Shown here one piece after another: positions 25,191 to 36,551 of a DNA stretch of 64,000 nt. The DNA lies in assembly GCA_030062745.1 (NCBI GenBank), contig CP099848.1:3129501-3193500 (forward strand), in the 5' to 3' direction. A program made the translations under genes and the position numbers. The notes under the pieces were generated by a model. It was given only the letters and a program-made list of their open reading frames with translations, was not told the origin of the DNA and did not search any database. Within the stretch, counting starts at the first letter, position 1. Every line of letters starts with the position of its first letter. This DNA comes from Capitulum mitella (lineage: Eukaryota; Arthropoda; Thecostraca; Pollicipedomorpha; Pollicipedidae).

Positions 25191-26044
25191 AACAAACAAA
25201 AAATCACATTTAAGTATCGATCTAACGTTTCGTCTACACATGAGCCATCTTCAGAGACAAGTATGGGTTAACGACATTTGTCTGGTGTAAATTTCAAACT
25301 AAAGCATAGGCTAGGAAACACATGGATCTTCTGGTTCCCACACATAACTAAACACGGACAGGCAGCGCTGAAACAATACACGGTGACCGCACATACGCGA
25401 TCACGAGTGCTGGACCGGTCCAACTGACCTTTGATGTTTTGAAGAAATAGCTGGAGGAGAAGATAAAAGTTACAAAGGCTAGGGAAATAAAGAGGTAGGG
25501 ATAAGCCCTAAAAAAGTCAAAGTCAGTCAGAAGTCAGGGCTGATAAGCATGATCAAGGAACAAGGAAAGACAAAAAAGGCTAAAGAAAGATAAAGCTCTG
25601 CCTCACTAGTCATTCCTCCTTCGACCACTTCACCAAAGAACCAGAAGTTAACAACGCCCGCCACAAGCTCACGAGGCCAAGTGACATTGATCTGAAAAGT
25701 CCAATTGGAGGTTAACTCAGGTCAAGGTCGTGGCAGGGTCAGACGGCCGCAGATCAAAATCACACTTCCGATTACGAGAAGAAACATTGGAAACCCAAAT
25801 CAAACTTTAAATTAATCACTTTAATGATCATCTTATTCAATATTACGTCTTGAAACTAAAGATTCTAATTTTATTCTACCATTATGTTCCTCTAAATAGA
25901 TCGACAAAAAAAAATACAAATGCGACGCACCTCCCCAACCCACTGCTAAATTACAGCCATTACAAATCTAGCTTCTTGGTTGTGTTTTTCTTCCTGATGA
26001 TTCTGCGACTTCTTGTCTGTGTTTTTTTCCACACACGTCATATC

Positions 26045-26243
26045 AGGGCAGCACCTCTCCGCCTATTCACAATTTTGGCTCTAGTGGCGACCCTTCAAAC
26101 AACCGCAAGGTTCCCACGATTGTTAACCTGGCGGTTAATTAGTAGGTCCATATCCCGAATGAATGTGGCCTCAAGAGCCGCTTAGCGCCGTCTATCTGTT
26201 GCCTTCACCAGGATCTTTATGTTTGAGGCGATGGGGCGACGAA
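26045..26243 (+). repeat. Inverted repeat, left arm (pairs with 26411-26607)
   Basis: The arm contains CCTGGCGGTTAATTAGT, GTCCATATCCCGAAT, GCGCCGTCTATCTG and CACCAGGATCTTTA in this order. The reverse complement of 26411-26607 carries the same blocks in the same order with scattered substitutions. The arms are close to 200 bp and the spacer about 167 bp. Confidence 0.8.
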
Positions 26244-26410
26244 TGAAGTGTTCATGATGTTTTCAACGGTAACATCACATCATCCCTGACAAGACGCATA
26301 ACCATGCACTTCCGACACGGAGGCCCGCTTGTTCACACAGAACGACGCCACCATGTGTTTGATAAAGAAATCTGAGGTCTTCTTGTTTTTGTAATAAATG
26401 ATTAACTTGG

Positions 26411-26607
26411 CTCGTCGCACCGTCCACTCGAACGTAAAGATCCTGGTGAGGGCAGCAGATAAACGGCGCTTAACGGCTCTAAAGCCATACTTATTCGGGA
26501 TATGGACTCACTAATTAACCGCCAGGCTAACACTCGTGAAACCCTGCGGTTTTTTGAAGGGCCGCCACCAGGGCCAAGACTGTGAAGAGGTGGAGAGGTT
26601 CTGTCCT
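26411..26607 (-). repeat. Inverted repeat, right arm (pairs with 26045-26243)
   Basis: Reverse-complement partner of the left arm; on the + strand it shows ATTCGGGATATGGAC and ACTAATTAACCGCCAGG. See the left arm for matching blocks. Confidence 0.8.
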
Positions 26608-26966
26608 GACCAGCCGTGTATTGCTTTATCGCTGCTTGTCGGTGATGAATTATGTTTGCGAACCGGAAGATCCATGTATTTACTAACCGTGTGCTTAAAA
26701 AGATCTCACCAGACAAATTTTACATGTCACATATACCATTAGTAGGGAAATAAATGGATAGACAGGCTTATCCGAATGTTGGGTTCTTAAAGGCTTACGC
26801 CCTGCTCCCAGTAGCTCTAAGGAGATACAAGAATTCATGTGTTTTTTGGGGGGCTAGCGAGTTTTCATGAATGTACACACTCTCCCATATTTCTAGATGT
26901 CTTACGTTATAGTAAGTACGTAAAATAATCGTACTGTGCGTCAGCTGTTCTCACGTTATGGTCTCG

Positions 26967-27182
26967 TCATGTTCTTACCTCATGCGTTGTGGCGCCGTCA
27001 CGTAGGTGCATGATGAGTCTCCTTAAGAGCGTCGTTGTTGTAACACCGATGCAATGTACTAGGCGAAGTCTGCAGCCTTCGTATTCACAAGCAAATTGGT
27101 ACATGACACTGGTGCTTTGAAGTGTCTGGTCGTGTATGGTTGTTTTGACAAGGAAATCTGAGGTCTTCCTTTCTTGCAACAA
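26967..27182 (-). pseudogene. GIY-YIG-like endonuclease fragment (Penelope-type)
   Basis: The minus-strand frame reads VMYQFACEYEGC followed by GVTTTTLLRRLIMHLRDGA. This matches the known pattern of Penelope C-termini, V-Y-x-F-x-C followed by a Y-(I/V)-G-x-T-x-x-x-L-x-x-R-x-x-x-H segment; the two tyrosine positions of GIY-YIG are not clearly kept. About 70 residues survive, with no start or catalytic core, so this is a relic. Another GIY-YIG protein or chance resemblance is less likely given the inverted repeats next to it. Confidence 0.5.
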
Positions 27183-27194
27183 AGGATGAACTGC

Positions 27195-27590
27195 AGTTTC
27201 CGTCCTGTTCCGCGCCAGTTTTTCATCACTCTGAACATGAAATCCGTCCTGTTCCGCGCCAGTTTTTCATCACTCTGAACATGAAATCCGTCCTGTTCCG
27301 CGCCAGTTTTTCATCACTCTGAACATGAAATCCGTCCTGTTCCGCGCCAGTTTTTCATCACTCTGAACATGAAATCCGTCCTGTTCCGCGCCAGTTTTTC
27401 ATCACTCTGAACATGAAATCCGTCCTGTTCCGCGCCAGTTTTTCATCACTCTGAACATGAAATCTGTCCTGTTCCGCGCCAGTTTTTCATCACTCTGAAC
27501 ATGAAATCCGTGCTGTTCCGCGCCAGTTTTTCATCACTCTGAACATGAAATCTGTCCTGTTCCGCGCCAGTTTTTCATCACTCTGAACAT
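27195..27590. repeat. 44-bp tandem satellite, nine copies
   Basis: Nine head-to-tail copies of a 44-bp unit containing CGTCCTGTTCCGCGCCAG and TTTTTCATCACTCTGAACAT. Unit ends fall at 27238, 27282, 27326, 27370, 27414, 27458, 27502, 27546 and 27590. Copies differ at only a few positions (CCGTCC / CTGTCC / CCGTGC), so expansion is recent. The array starts at the edge of the Penelope-like relic. Confidence 0.95.
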
Positions 27591-27731
27591 GAAATACGAG
27601 TGTCTCGAAATGTTAGTAAGCAAATAAGTGAATAATTTTGGGCATCTGATAAGTAGTCCAGACAAATCTGCGAAACGAAAGGTCCGGGAACGTGAGCGAT
27701 GCGTCAAGAAACGAGCAAGTACAGAACATGC

Positions 27732-28276
27732 GGTCGTGGGACCACCTTGTCGTGGGGCGACCTTGTCGTGGGGCGACCTTGTCGTGGGACGACCTTGTCG
27801 TGGGACGACCTTGTCGTGGGGCGACCTTGTCGTGGGGCGACCTTGTCGTGGGACGACCTTGTCGTGGGGCGACCTTGTCGTGGGGCGACCTTGTCGTGGG
27901 GCGACCTTGTCGTGGGGCGACCTTGACGTGGGGCGACCTTGTCGTGGGGCGACCTTGTCGTGGGGCGACCTTGTCGTGGGGCGACCTTGTCGTGGGACGA
28001 CCTTGTCGTGGGGCGACCTTGTCGTGGGGCGACCTTGTCGTGGGGCGACCTTGACGTGGTACGACCTTGTCGTGGGGCGACCTTGTCGTGGGGCGACCTT
28101 GTCGTGGGGCGACCTTGACGTGGGACGACCTTGACGTGGGGCGACCTTGTCGTGGGGCGACCTTGTCGTGGGGCGACCTTGTCGTGGGACGACCTTGTCG
28201 TGGGGCGACCTTGTCGTGGGACGACCTTGACGTGGGACGACCTTGTCGTGGGGCGACCTTGTCGTGGGGCGACCTC
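27732..28276. repeat. 16-bp minisatellite, about 34 copies
   Basis: Unit GACCTTGTCGTGGGGC with two recurrent variants: GACCTTGACGTG (T to A) and GTGGGAC (G to A). The unit length is not a multiple of three, so three units encode 16 residues and every frame on a strand gives the same peptide cycle (VVGRPCRGATLSWGDL on +). All overlapping open frames here, up to 212 codons, are consequences of the repeat and not gene evidence. Confidence 0.95.
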
Positions 28277-29562
28277 GGTCGCGGCGTTCTCGTAGGCAGG
28301 GAGTTTCATGACTGTTTCTTCAATATCAACTTCAGCATGCAATGAGTGGGTGAAGGGAGCTACGTGAGTAACGCTTTTCCCGTTTTGGGATTCGTGTGTG
28401 TTTGAAAATGCTGAAATGCCTGTACGCTGTGTTTGTTTTTAGTTGAATTGTATGAAAGCCTTCTAGCGGGGGGAATGGGACTTCCCACCTTCGGAAAAAC
28501 AATAACGATGTCTGGGGAACGATGCCCGTCATGTGAAGATCCGCTGACCGAATTAATGATTTAAAGGGATTCATCAAGCCCCGAACACATTGGCAGTTAA
28601 ATGGAGTCATGCTGTCTAGGCGTTTCGCATTGGATTTGTCACGTGACCTACTGCCTACAAACTGCAGTTTGCGGTCACCGTCCACAAACAAATCTGTTAA
28701 TGGCTTTCGTCATAAGGCATGAATAAATGACGAACAGTCTTAAGTCATACACTGTATACACTGTATATACATACACACATACATACATACATGCATATAT
28801 ACACTGTGTCTGGTTTTCGTGACAAAGCGAGCCATGTTTTGACGTGAAATGCCGTTGTATCAGCCTACCCCTGCATCGCGCAGCCCTAGTCTCATCTCCA
28901 TTCAACTCATAAACAAACTCCCCACTAAGTTTGATTGAGATCGGATGAATTGATGTGTAGGGAAAACAGAACATGTTTTGTGTTTATTATTCAATTTGGT
29001 TTGTCTTGATTAGCCTGAATCAGGCTGTCTATGTCTTAGAACATATATCTGACAGGCCAACCACCTTCCATGTTTGGTAGCTGGCTGACCGGCGGCGTTT
29101 GTTCCATACGCACCATGGTGCCCGTCCTACAGCCCGGCACGCGTGCGGCCGTTCACCGTCGACGATGAATAACCTGCATGGCCAGCCTCCAGATTTTTTC
29201 AGGGTGTAGCTGAAAAAAATGACGGGCCGTCGTTAACATTTCAAACGGGAAAATTGCGATAGGAGTACCGCAGAAGAGATACAGAATGTCATCGCCCTAG
29301 CGTTTTTATCGCGAAAGTTAAGTGCAAAAACATACGTTGTGGGCAGTTTTGCCTCCACATTAATGCACGTGTTGAACCGGTCACAAAACCTTCCGGGTTA
29401 CATTTTACTTGTATGCACAGCTCGACCTTTTTCAAACGCTTTGGAAACGTTTATTTGAAAAGTTCATGGACGATTACATGAGTAGGTTCTGAACACCAAT
29501 CATTGGTATGGATTTCATGTACCATTCCTTGACCTCATCTGTCCTCTCCAATTCCTCATTGT
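28277..29562. other. No supported gene
   Basis: Unclassified sequence with a TA/CA microsatellite at about 28748-28806 (ATACATACATACATGC). Confidence 0.45.
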
Positions 29563-29864
29563 CTACAGAGAGAAAATATGCACGTACTTAACTGGCGCAA
29601 TCTTTACGCCAGAAACTGGGGCGCTTCGTGCAGTATGAGGATTTGGTTGGCATATGTCCGGACCAAGCTTTCTTCTGCATGCATCCTCCTGACGGTCCCC
29701 GATGCCGTCACGGGCACTTTTCCACGCGACGTCGCAAAAAACTGCCATTCGCACGGCACGCCAAACAAGTCCTGGTCCTGGAGCGGCGGCGGTGCCAAGG
29801 TTCCGCAGCGGGCGAGGCATTGCCGCAGCACAACTCCGTCATAAGAAGGAAAATGGTCGACCAC
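29563..29864 (-). pseudogene. Fragment of a repetitive TE-like protein with FFATSRGK motif
   Basis: The minus-strand frame contains EWQFFATSRGK followed by GTVRRMHAEESLVR. A second overlapping frame supplies DGIGD at the junction, so a small indel separates WQFFATSxGK from DGIGGTV-RR. The pattern FFATSHGKGPCDGIGGTVKR recurs in many animal multi-copy proteins of probable transposon origin; this attribution is from memory of the pattern and not from a search. The frame change and the lack of the rest of the protein mark it as a relic. Confidence 0.45.
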
Positions 29865-29870
29865 CCTTGA

Positions 29871-30599
29871 CTCTGGCCAGTGCAGGGGGTTGGCGCAAGC
29901 TATGAAGTTTTTTGCAAGGTGATCCAGAACGACTGCTTCGATCGCTTTGAAAGTTTGTTTGGCTGTGTTTTGGGCTTTCTTGCATATTCTCGTGAGAGGT
30001 GAGACCGTTACTTTGACATGTGACTGAACCAGTACTTCTTCTCCGAGAAAATGTTATTGAGAAATCACGATGCGCCGACGGTCGTCATCGGATAGCAAAC
30101 TTTTGAAGTGCTTACTTATTTATAGTCATATTCTTTCTTATGAATGACACCCATCGTTTCAGTGACCACACTTCAGTCCTTATTGCGGTCAAGGCCGTTT
30201 TAGGCCAGCATTACCTATGGAAGCCACCGACCATGTCTGATGTTTTATTGACCTCGGAGGTGCCACAGTGTAATCAGAAACACTAATTTGGATGGAAAAG
30301 CCAGCCTGAGTTCTTATTTATCTTCATAAACCATTTTGGGGCCTTCAAATTCGTCGTATATGTTGGTTCCCATAGGATTAAATCCGACGTAAACTATTTT
30401 GAGGTTGCCTGTGCGGTCACTGGGTGATTTGAGAGGATCAGACGGACTATTATTGTACAGCCAATTGAAAACGCTACACGTTCGCTTTGTTTTGTTTTGT
30501 TTATTTTGTAAAGTTTGAAATGACTGCGGGTCGTACTCCTCACTCGCCGTATACATACTATACTGTCGGAGGTCATCAGGTGACGAATACTAGCGAGGA
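29871..30599. other. No supported gene
   Basis: Unclassified sequence with short open frames only. Confidence 0.4.
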
Positions 30600-30603
30600 T
30601 TAA

Positions 30604-32320
30604 CCTGTCACTGCCTCGGGGATGTCAAAAAAGTACCCCCCTGTTTTTATTGAATAACTTCTGAATTCTGGTCATTAGAATCAGCCCGACCAGATTTTCA
30701 GCTCCTGTTCATCATTTAATTCCATATAGTTTGACATCAGAACCATTTGCATGCCACGTCAGGTCATGGGGATATGACGTCATAAGTAAACTTTTGCATG
30801 CATGTTTTCGCCTCTTCGGGTGGTTGCGCAAACATGCTTCGTTTTTTTCGATAACGTTCGCGAAAATAATGCATGAATTATTTGACTTTACATAGGATCT
30901 GGTCCCCAAAATCATATGCAACCGTAACACGTCAACAATAGACGTCCTGTTAGGTCACATATATGCTGGCAATTGGCCTGATTTACATTGTGGGTGATAG
31001 AAGTGGTTGCCGCTGACCTTCCCCGTCGTTTAAGCCAGACAGACAAATCTATATCCGCCTCCTAGAAAGATTCACTAAATGGAACGTGAATTCATGTCAG
31101 GTCACGTCATAGGTAGATGCCAAAACAAAATGAAATACAACATGGTCTGCTGAAGATCGTTCAGTACCGGCCGAAAGCAATTATTATTCTAGTCACAAAA
31201 AAGAAAAATGGCTGTCTGTCCTGAGCTGGCTTGACCTTGACTCGATAAAGAGCAGACAGCGCAGATTTAATTATCACGTGAACGTGATATTAGTTTTGTA
31301 TTTGATTCAGTTAAGAATCCCAGCGAATAATTATTGCTCGTTGTCTGGTGGAATAACGCAACCTTGTCTGACCTGACCTACACTGGCCTTGACTGGATGG
31401 AAGTCATGTAATGCAAAACTGATCATCAGAGGGCTTCACTTCGGTCCTTTTTGTCGCGTGGATTTAAGTGGCTGCGAGTAAATATCGATCTGTGGCATTT
31501 AAAGTACGACCGGTATTTCACCTGACCTAGGTTGACCTTGACCAGACATTTCTAAGATTTTGGCATGTTTCTGATATAGAAGATCGTAGCCTTTCGTTTG
31601 ATACCCATTTCAAGGCTCTAAGACCAGGACTGCTGATGATATAATGTACAAACCGATGCCAGTTTTTCCGACATCGTGTTATGCGTTTATATGACCCATG
31701 ACGTCATCAGTCGCGTGACCATGGCCGCGTTCAGCGCTCCTCCCCCTCTGCTCCCTGCTTCCAACCCGTGGCGTTGAGGAGCGGTTATGGACGCCGTTGA
31801 GCAAAACTGGTTCCTGTGCTGCGAACTTGGCGCAGTTTCGCGCCATGTCAAATCTTTTGCTGCATCGGAGTCCACACCACGTTACAACAGAACGCGTCGC
31901 TGGATCATTATTTCTGTTGCATAGACATCAGGTTTTGGATGAACAGAAATACTCTGCCGCACAGCTACATCGTAAGCCACACCGCAGCCAATGGGCGGCG
32001 CCGTAACAGTTGCTCCCTCGGCACCTGGTCGTCACCGGGAGCAGAGGGAACAAACAGGTGACGTCATGGCCTCCCCTCCCCTTCCCCCAAGTCGCCTCTC
32101 ATTGGTTCGCGCAAGGTCCAGGAAGCAGAGGGAGCTGCGGGTACGCGCCCTTGAACAGGGCCCAGGCTGACGTCACATTTTCTTAATCACAAGACTCAGG
32201 GCTAACGATTGGTGACAGACCGGTTCAGATCCGATAGTTACATCCTGGGATAACGGGGAAGTACCGTTTTTGATACCCCCAGGCGGTCGCGGATACAGAA
32301 ATACGCCAGGCGGTGCCGGG
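30604..32320. mobile_element. Family C TTAA-type element (1717 bp)
   Basis: TTAA flanks both ends (30600-30603 and 32321-32324). The left end reads CCTGTCACTGCCTCGGGG then TCAAAAAAGTACC. The right end, reverse-complemented, reads CCCGGCACCGCCTGG, then GCCTGGGGGTATCAAAAAC and GGTAC. The right terminus has CCAGGCGGT twice, 27 bp apart (32279 and 32306), as if a piece was duplicated. The interior has many TGACCT-type hexamers (about 31375-31400, 31520-31545) and a GC-rich stretch at 31690-32150. No transposase was seen. This is the only copy in the window. Confidence 0.62.
31690..32175. repeat. GC-rich insert with three TGACGTCA sites
   Basis: Within family C lies a GC-rich block with the palindrome TGACGTCA at about 31692, 32060 and 32167, the consensus CRE of CREB/ATF factors. 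It also carries CCTCTGCTCCCTGCTTCC near 31745 and inverted counterparts GGGAGCAGAGGG (32037) and GGAAGCAGAGGGAGC (32119). The inverted arrangement suggests a nested small fold-back element. Binding is inference. Confidence 0.4.
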
Positions 32321-32324
32321 TTAA

Positions 32325-35300
32325 AGCTGCTGTCCGAATTCCGACCTCCTTAATCCGCGACCACCTAGATGCTTAAAATTATCATTTTTTCGGGACACAG
32401 TCGGCTTTTTGCCGATTGTGTCCGAGCCGTACACGATGAGACCACCAAACTTCTCGCAGCTGTCAGTTGATGAATATGACACATCGTGACATAAACGTTT
32501 TGTTTATCATTGCATTTTGCCGAAATTGTAAGCAAAATAGTACCATGATGTCTGGCGATTTGCCGCCGCGAACTGTGGCCGGCGCACGGTGAGCGTCTAT
32601 TTGATGATGTAGCCATGCCTACAAGAAAAGCATGGAAAATGCCCATCAACTTCTTACAAACTGGAGAAGTAATTAAATGCTTTAGGCACCTTGTCATTCC
32701 TATGATCAAATTTAGCAGTGCAAGGCTGGGAAGTTGAAGGTCCATATATGTTACGACTTTCGAAACTTTTCTTGCAAATGACATCCAGCTAAGTCACAGA
32801 CCATGACTGTTTTCCGAAGGAGACGCTATTGTTCCATTTGGAACATGGATATACCAAAGCCATGCCACTATGAAAAAACTCTAATGTCTATGACCGGTAT
32901 ACCTTAGACGGACCGACCCGCCGAACAACGTTGACAGGGTTAACTGCCGCTGGGCGTTGGCGGGCAGCGTTTGCCGAGCGCTGCTACTGTTCGCCGAACT
33001 ATTAGCAAGACGAGATGATGATGATGATGGTGATGACACGGTGATGATCGTGTCGCGCGAGGCGCATGCGACCGTAGATGGTAACGGCACAAGAAGAAAG
33101 AGGGAAAGACGAATCTGAGAAGGAAAGAGGGGCAAGGAGCACAATAGCATTGATAGGGGTTGGCCATCACAGCCATAGCCATAACTTTAGAGATTAACGA
33201 GAGGCCAAATCTTTACAAAGAAAAGTTTCAAAGCTCTCCCAGGCTTCTTCAGGATAGCTTTTACTGTATGCGACGTCAAAGAAGATAAACCAAACTGTGG
33301 TCTTTCGTTTGGTACCAGTAATGAAGCTGTCACTCAAATGACACACTTGCTTGATCTTATTAAAAGCACGGCTTATTTTCGGGCACACATTGACATATTT
33401 GTGACTTGTGACGTCCCAGTTCGACGCTGGAGGTAAGGTTCTCGCTCTGTGATGAGAAACATACACCCCGTGGAATGCCATTGGAATAACGTAGATCAGA
33501 TTAATGCCAATAATAATGTATGCTAGACAATGCCATCATGTCATTACGTCTGCGTGACATTAGTCACGACCTGTTCAAAATGTGATGTCTTAATGTGGGT
33601 CTCGGCCGAGATTTTTATTCGATTAGTTTTTCCAGCCAATTCATAACATGAACGTGAAAGTTTCTGAAACCAAAGTATCCCCGTTTTGTTGTCAAAGCTA
33701 AGTCATAGGAACGGGGCAAGGGAACCCACATTTATCTGTATTTTTTACGTAGGCCCTATGGTTTTGCGTGGATAGAACGCCCTCAACATCTTCTACTTCC
33801 CCATCTCTTTACGCGTTCCTAGTTCATGATCAAAGTACCGAGGCGCAGTGCCCCACCCTCCAAGCATTGAGTTCCATTTGTCATTGGGATCCAATGCCCA
33901 ATGGCATTTGTGTGTGAAGAAAGAGATCCAGAGACATTACGTAGGGAGTCTCCCTCCCCCAAAAAATGTGACGACTGCAGACATGAAATCATCATCTGGT
34001 ATGCCCCATTCCCATTTTATCCCATTTTGCCCTGCTGGTCACCGATAAAGACCGGTGCTGCTCGGTGCAGAAGCATAAAATTACTCACCTAGGCTGTCTT
34101 TAGCGTTCTCTTCCTTTAAAAATGTAAAGCATTGATTTCGCTCCAAACTTTGGTAAGAATAATTAATGCAGTGGTTCCCAGCCTTCGGGTAATAATTTGT
34201 GGTAATTTGGCTTTTCCGATGGGGTAACAAACTGGAGAGGAGCCCTTTCAGGTTCAATATCTCAAGTTTAAAAGCACACAACATAATGCCGTATTTACGA
34301 CTTTTTTCTTGATCTCTTGAGTTTTGCCTTACGGGTAATAAACTGGACAGGTAATACGTGTTGTTTATCTGCGATGCAGGACGAGTGGAAGAAATATACG
34401 AGCGCAGATATACGAAATATACGAAAGCAGATCTGTTTGCTTCTTACATTTTTCGTTTGATTTCGCCATCTTGAAGGTAGATGTTAGGACTGATCTTTAT
34501 TTCTGGGATATGGAGAATCTGCTGCAGTCTCCAAAATGTCACATTTAGTCAAAATTTGAGAGCAATGACGGCTAAAAGATAGGGTTATTTTTCAACGAAT
34601 TCAGCCCGCGAAATCGCCGACTTTTAGTACCTTTCACCTTACCTTACGTGTACGTTAATGACACACGATCACAAAAGTTTTCGCACCAAAGCTGTCTATT
34701 GGGCTTCTTGAAAAACGATGTTCAAATCGGCCAACAATTTGCGAAGTTGGAGGGGTGACGGGGGTGAACCTGTCGCTCCGAATCAAAACATTTTTTGGCC
34801 CTCCTCCGTTGCGAGTGCTAAGTTGGTATGATCGTCAAAGTATCTGCTTGCATCTTGACTATTTATATATGTATGTACGTATGTATATGCATTTATTTCT
34901 GCGAGCAGGGAAAATGATGGTAAATTTAACAGAATTATTGGATTTTCCCAATAAGCTCGGCGGAGACGGGAGAGAGTGGCAATGAGTCACTCACCATTTA
35001 TAGACCGTTCATCTCATTCCACGACATATTTCATGCATTACGTTTACATTACACTCGCTAGTAGATGTTCGCCAGTAGATGTCAAGTTGCCCTTAGGGAG
35101 TAATGGCCCCCTGTCACGGTCAAAAAGGGGTAATAATGCCGGAAACTTTGGAAAACACTGGAATAATGGCAGGAAATGGATAAAATTCGGCACTGCGGGT
35201 GAATCACTGTGGATATTATTAAGATTCTCAAATAAAACGCATTTTCTTTTGTCGCTCGTTTTCCCCGTATGCATATGTAATACGGAACGTCTGCAAGGCC

Positions 35301-36547
35301 GCCGAGGTGCCCATTGTCGGTGGTTTTCGCAGGTACTTCTCAATATCCCACCACGGAATGTGGCGTACGCCCCCACACATGTATAGGGCGTTTTATGTTT
35401 TGTTTTCGTCGACATCCGTCAAACAGTGGTTTTGGGGTGAGTCCATTTTGCAACCCATCTCTCCATATGTCGAGCCATTTCTAAACAAAATCTTTAAGAA
35501 ACCTAACGTTTGCTTTTTCATTCGGACTCTTCGACCATCTTCCAAGCCACATGTTACGTCACCGTAGGATTTGCCCTGAGGCGGTTTTTCCGAGGCTGAA
35601 TTTTCAGTTGAAATAATTAACAAAATGTAGAAGTTGACACGGGAAATAAAAATTCTGGATTTTGGGGACTGTGATCACATTTCCTTCCAAAAATTAGCGT
35701 TGGTCAAATTTACGCTAAAAAGTGATTATTCTTGTCCTAGTAGTGTGTTCCAAAGCTGGCCGGCAGATTTCCGCCAATTTGGGGGTTTTGACCTAAGTGT
35801 GATGTCATCATTCATCAGTGAAACTTGAGGCCATCAGTTAGTCCATATCTTCGGCCTCAGGGTAGGATAGGCCGCCATAGGATATCGGTTTTGGGTGATC
35901 GAGGTAGGCAGAGAAGTAAACAAATTTCCATCCCAGCCCCAGGAGCTGTAAGAGGGTGAGTTACCCCAATCAAAGATAGATTAAGCCACTTCATTAGGTT
36001 ATTCCATGTTGTACCCTTACACCTGATCTCGGGTCTTTCCAGAAATAACTGATAAAACGATCATTGATGACATGTTCAACTGTAACGCAGAAACTTCAAA
36101 AACATTTAAAAGGTTTTTTACTTGCCTTTGAGTACCACAACCCAGTGAGGTTTTTAGCCCTCGCCGGACATAACGATTTTCGCCACAGGACGGGATGGTT
36201 GCCACCCCCTGCCCATTTCGCTCCTAACTGAAACAAAACGACGAAACAAAAACTAGCGTATGGCTCATTTCTTTCGGCTTCTAATGATGACCAAATCCTG
36301 CATCTCGCCTGTGAGCTTTCAGTCCACAAAGAATGAGAACATTACATTGTTTGTCGTCTCCATCGTCGTCATACTAACCACGAGTAAGGCTGAAGGCTGA
36401 GTGGGTCTTTCCTCAATTAACAGAAAAAAATCAGACTGAGCGGCCGGCCCGGCCCGGCCTGGCCATAATCCTGTCTAGAGGCTTATAACTTTGCAAGCAC
36501 TGGGCGCCGAGTCACAAAGTTTTTATTTGGGATGAACCAGTTTTTAT
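32325..36547. other. No supported gene
   Basis: About 4.2 kb without recognisable coding sequence. A short GAT/GGT microsatellite is at about 33010-33050, a TATG microsatellite near 34864-34890, and a GGCCGGCCCGGCCCGGCC block at about 36440-36460 just left of family B copy 2. Confidence 0.45.
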
Positions 36548-36551
36548 TTAA

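Larger units (their letters stand above)
25195..27190 (-). mobile_element. Penelope-like retroelement relic
   Basis: Three signs agree. A minus-strand frame at 26967-27182 reads as a GIY-YIG-like end. Two long inverted copies (26045-26243 and 26411-26607) frame a central spacer, as in inverted Penelope long repeats. The stretch at 25205-25260 (minus strand GAAGATGGCTCATGTGTAGA then GAAACGTTAGATC) resembles the non-coding end of such elements. AAATCTGAGGTCTTC occurs both at about 26368 and at about 27152, suggesting two overlapping copies. No reverse-transcriptase core was seen, so only ends survive. Confidence 0.45.

Noticed and set aside
27195-27590. Could the 44-bp array be a CRISPR array?
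   Set aside because: Units are contiguous with no unique spacers, and the window is eukaryotic; it is an ordinary satellite.
27628-28345. Open frames of up to 212 codons over the 16-bp minisatellite
   Set aside because: The unit lacks stops in every frame, so openness carries no information.
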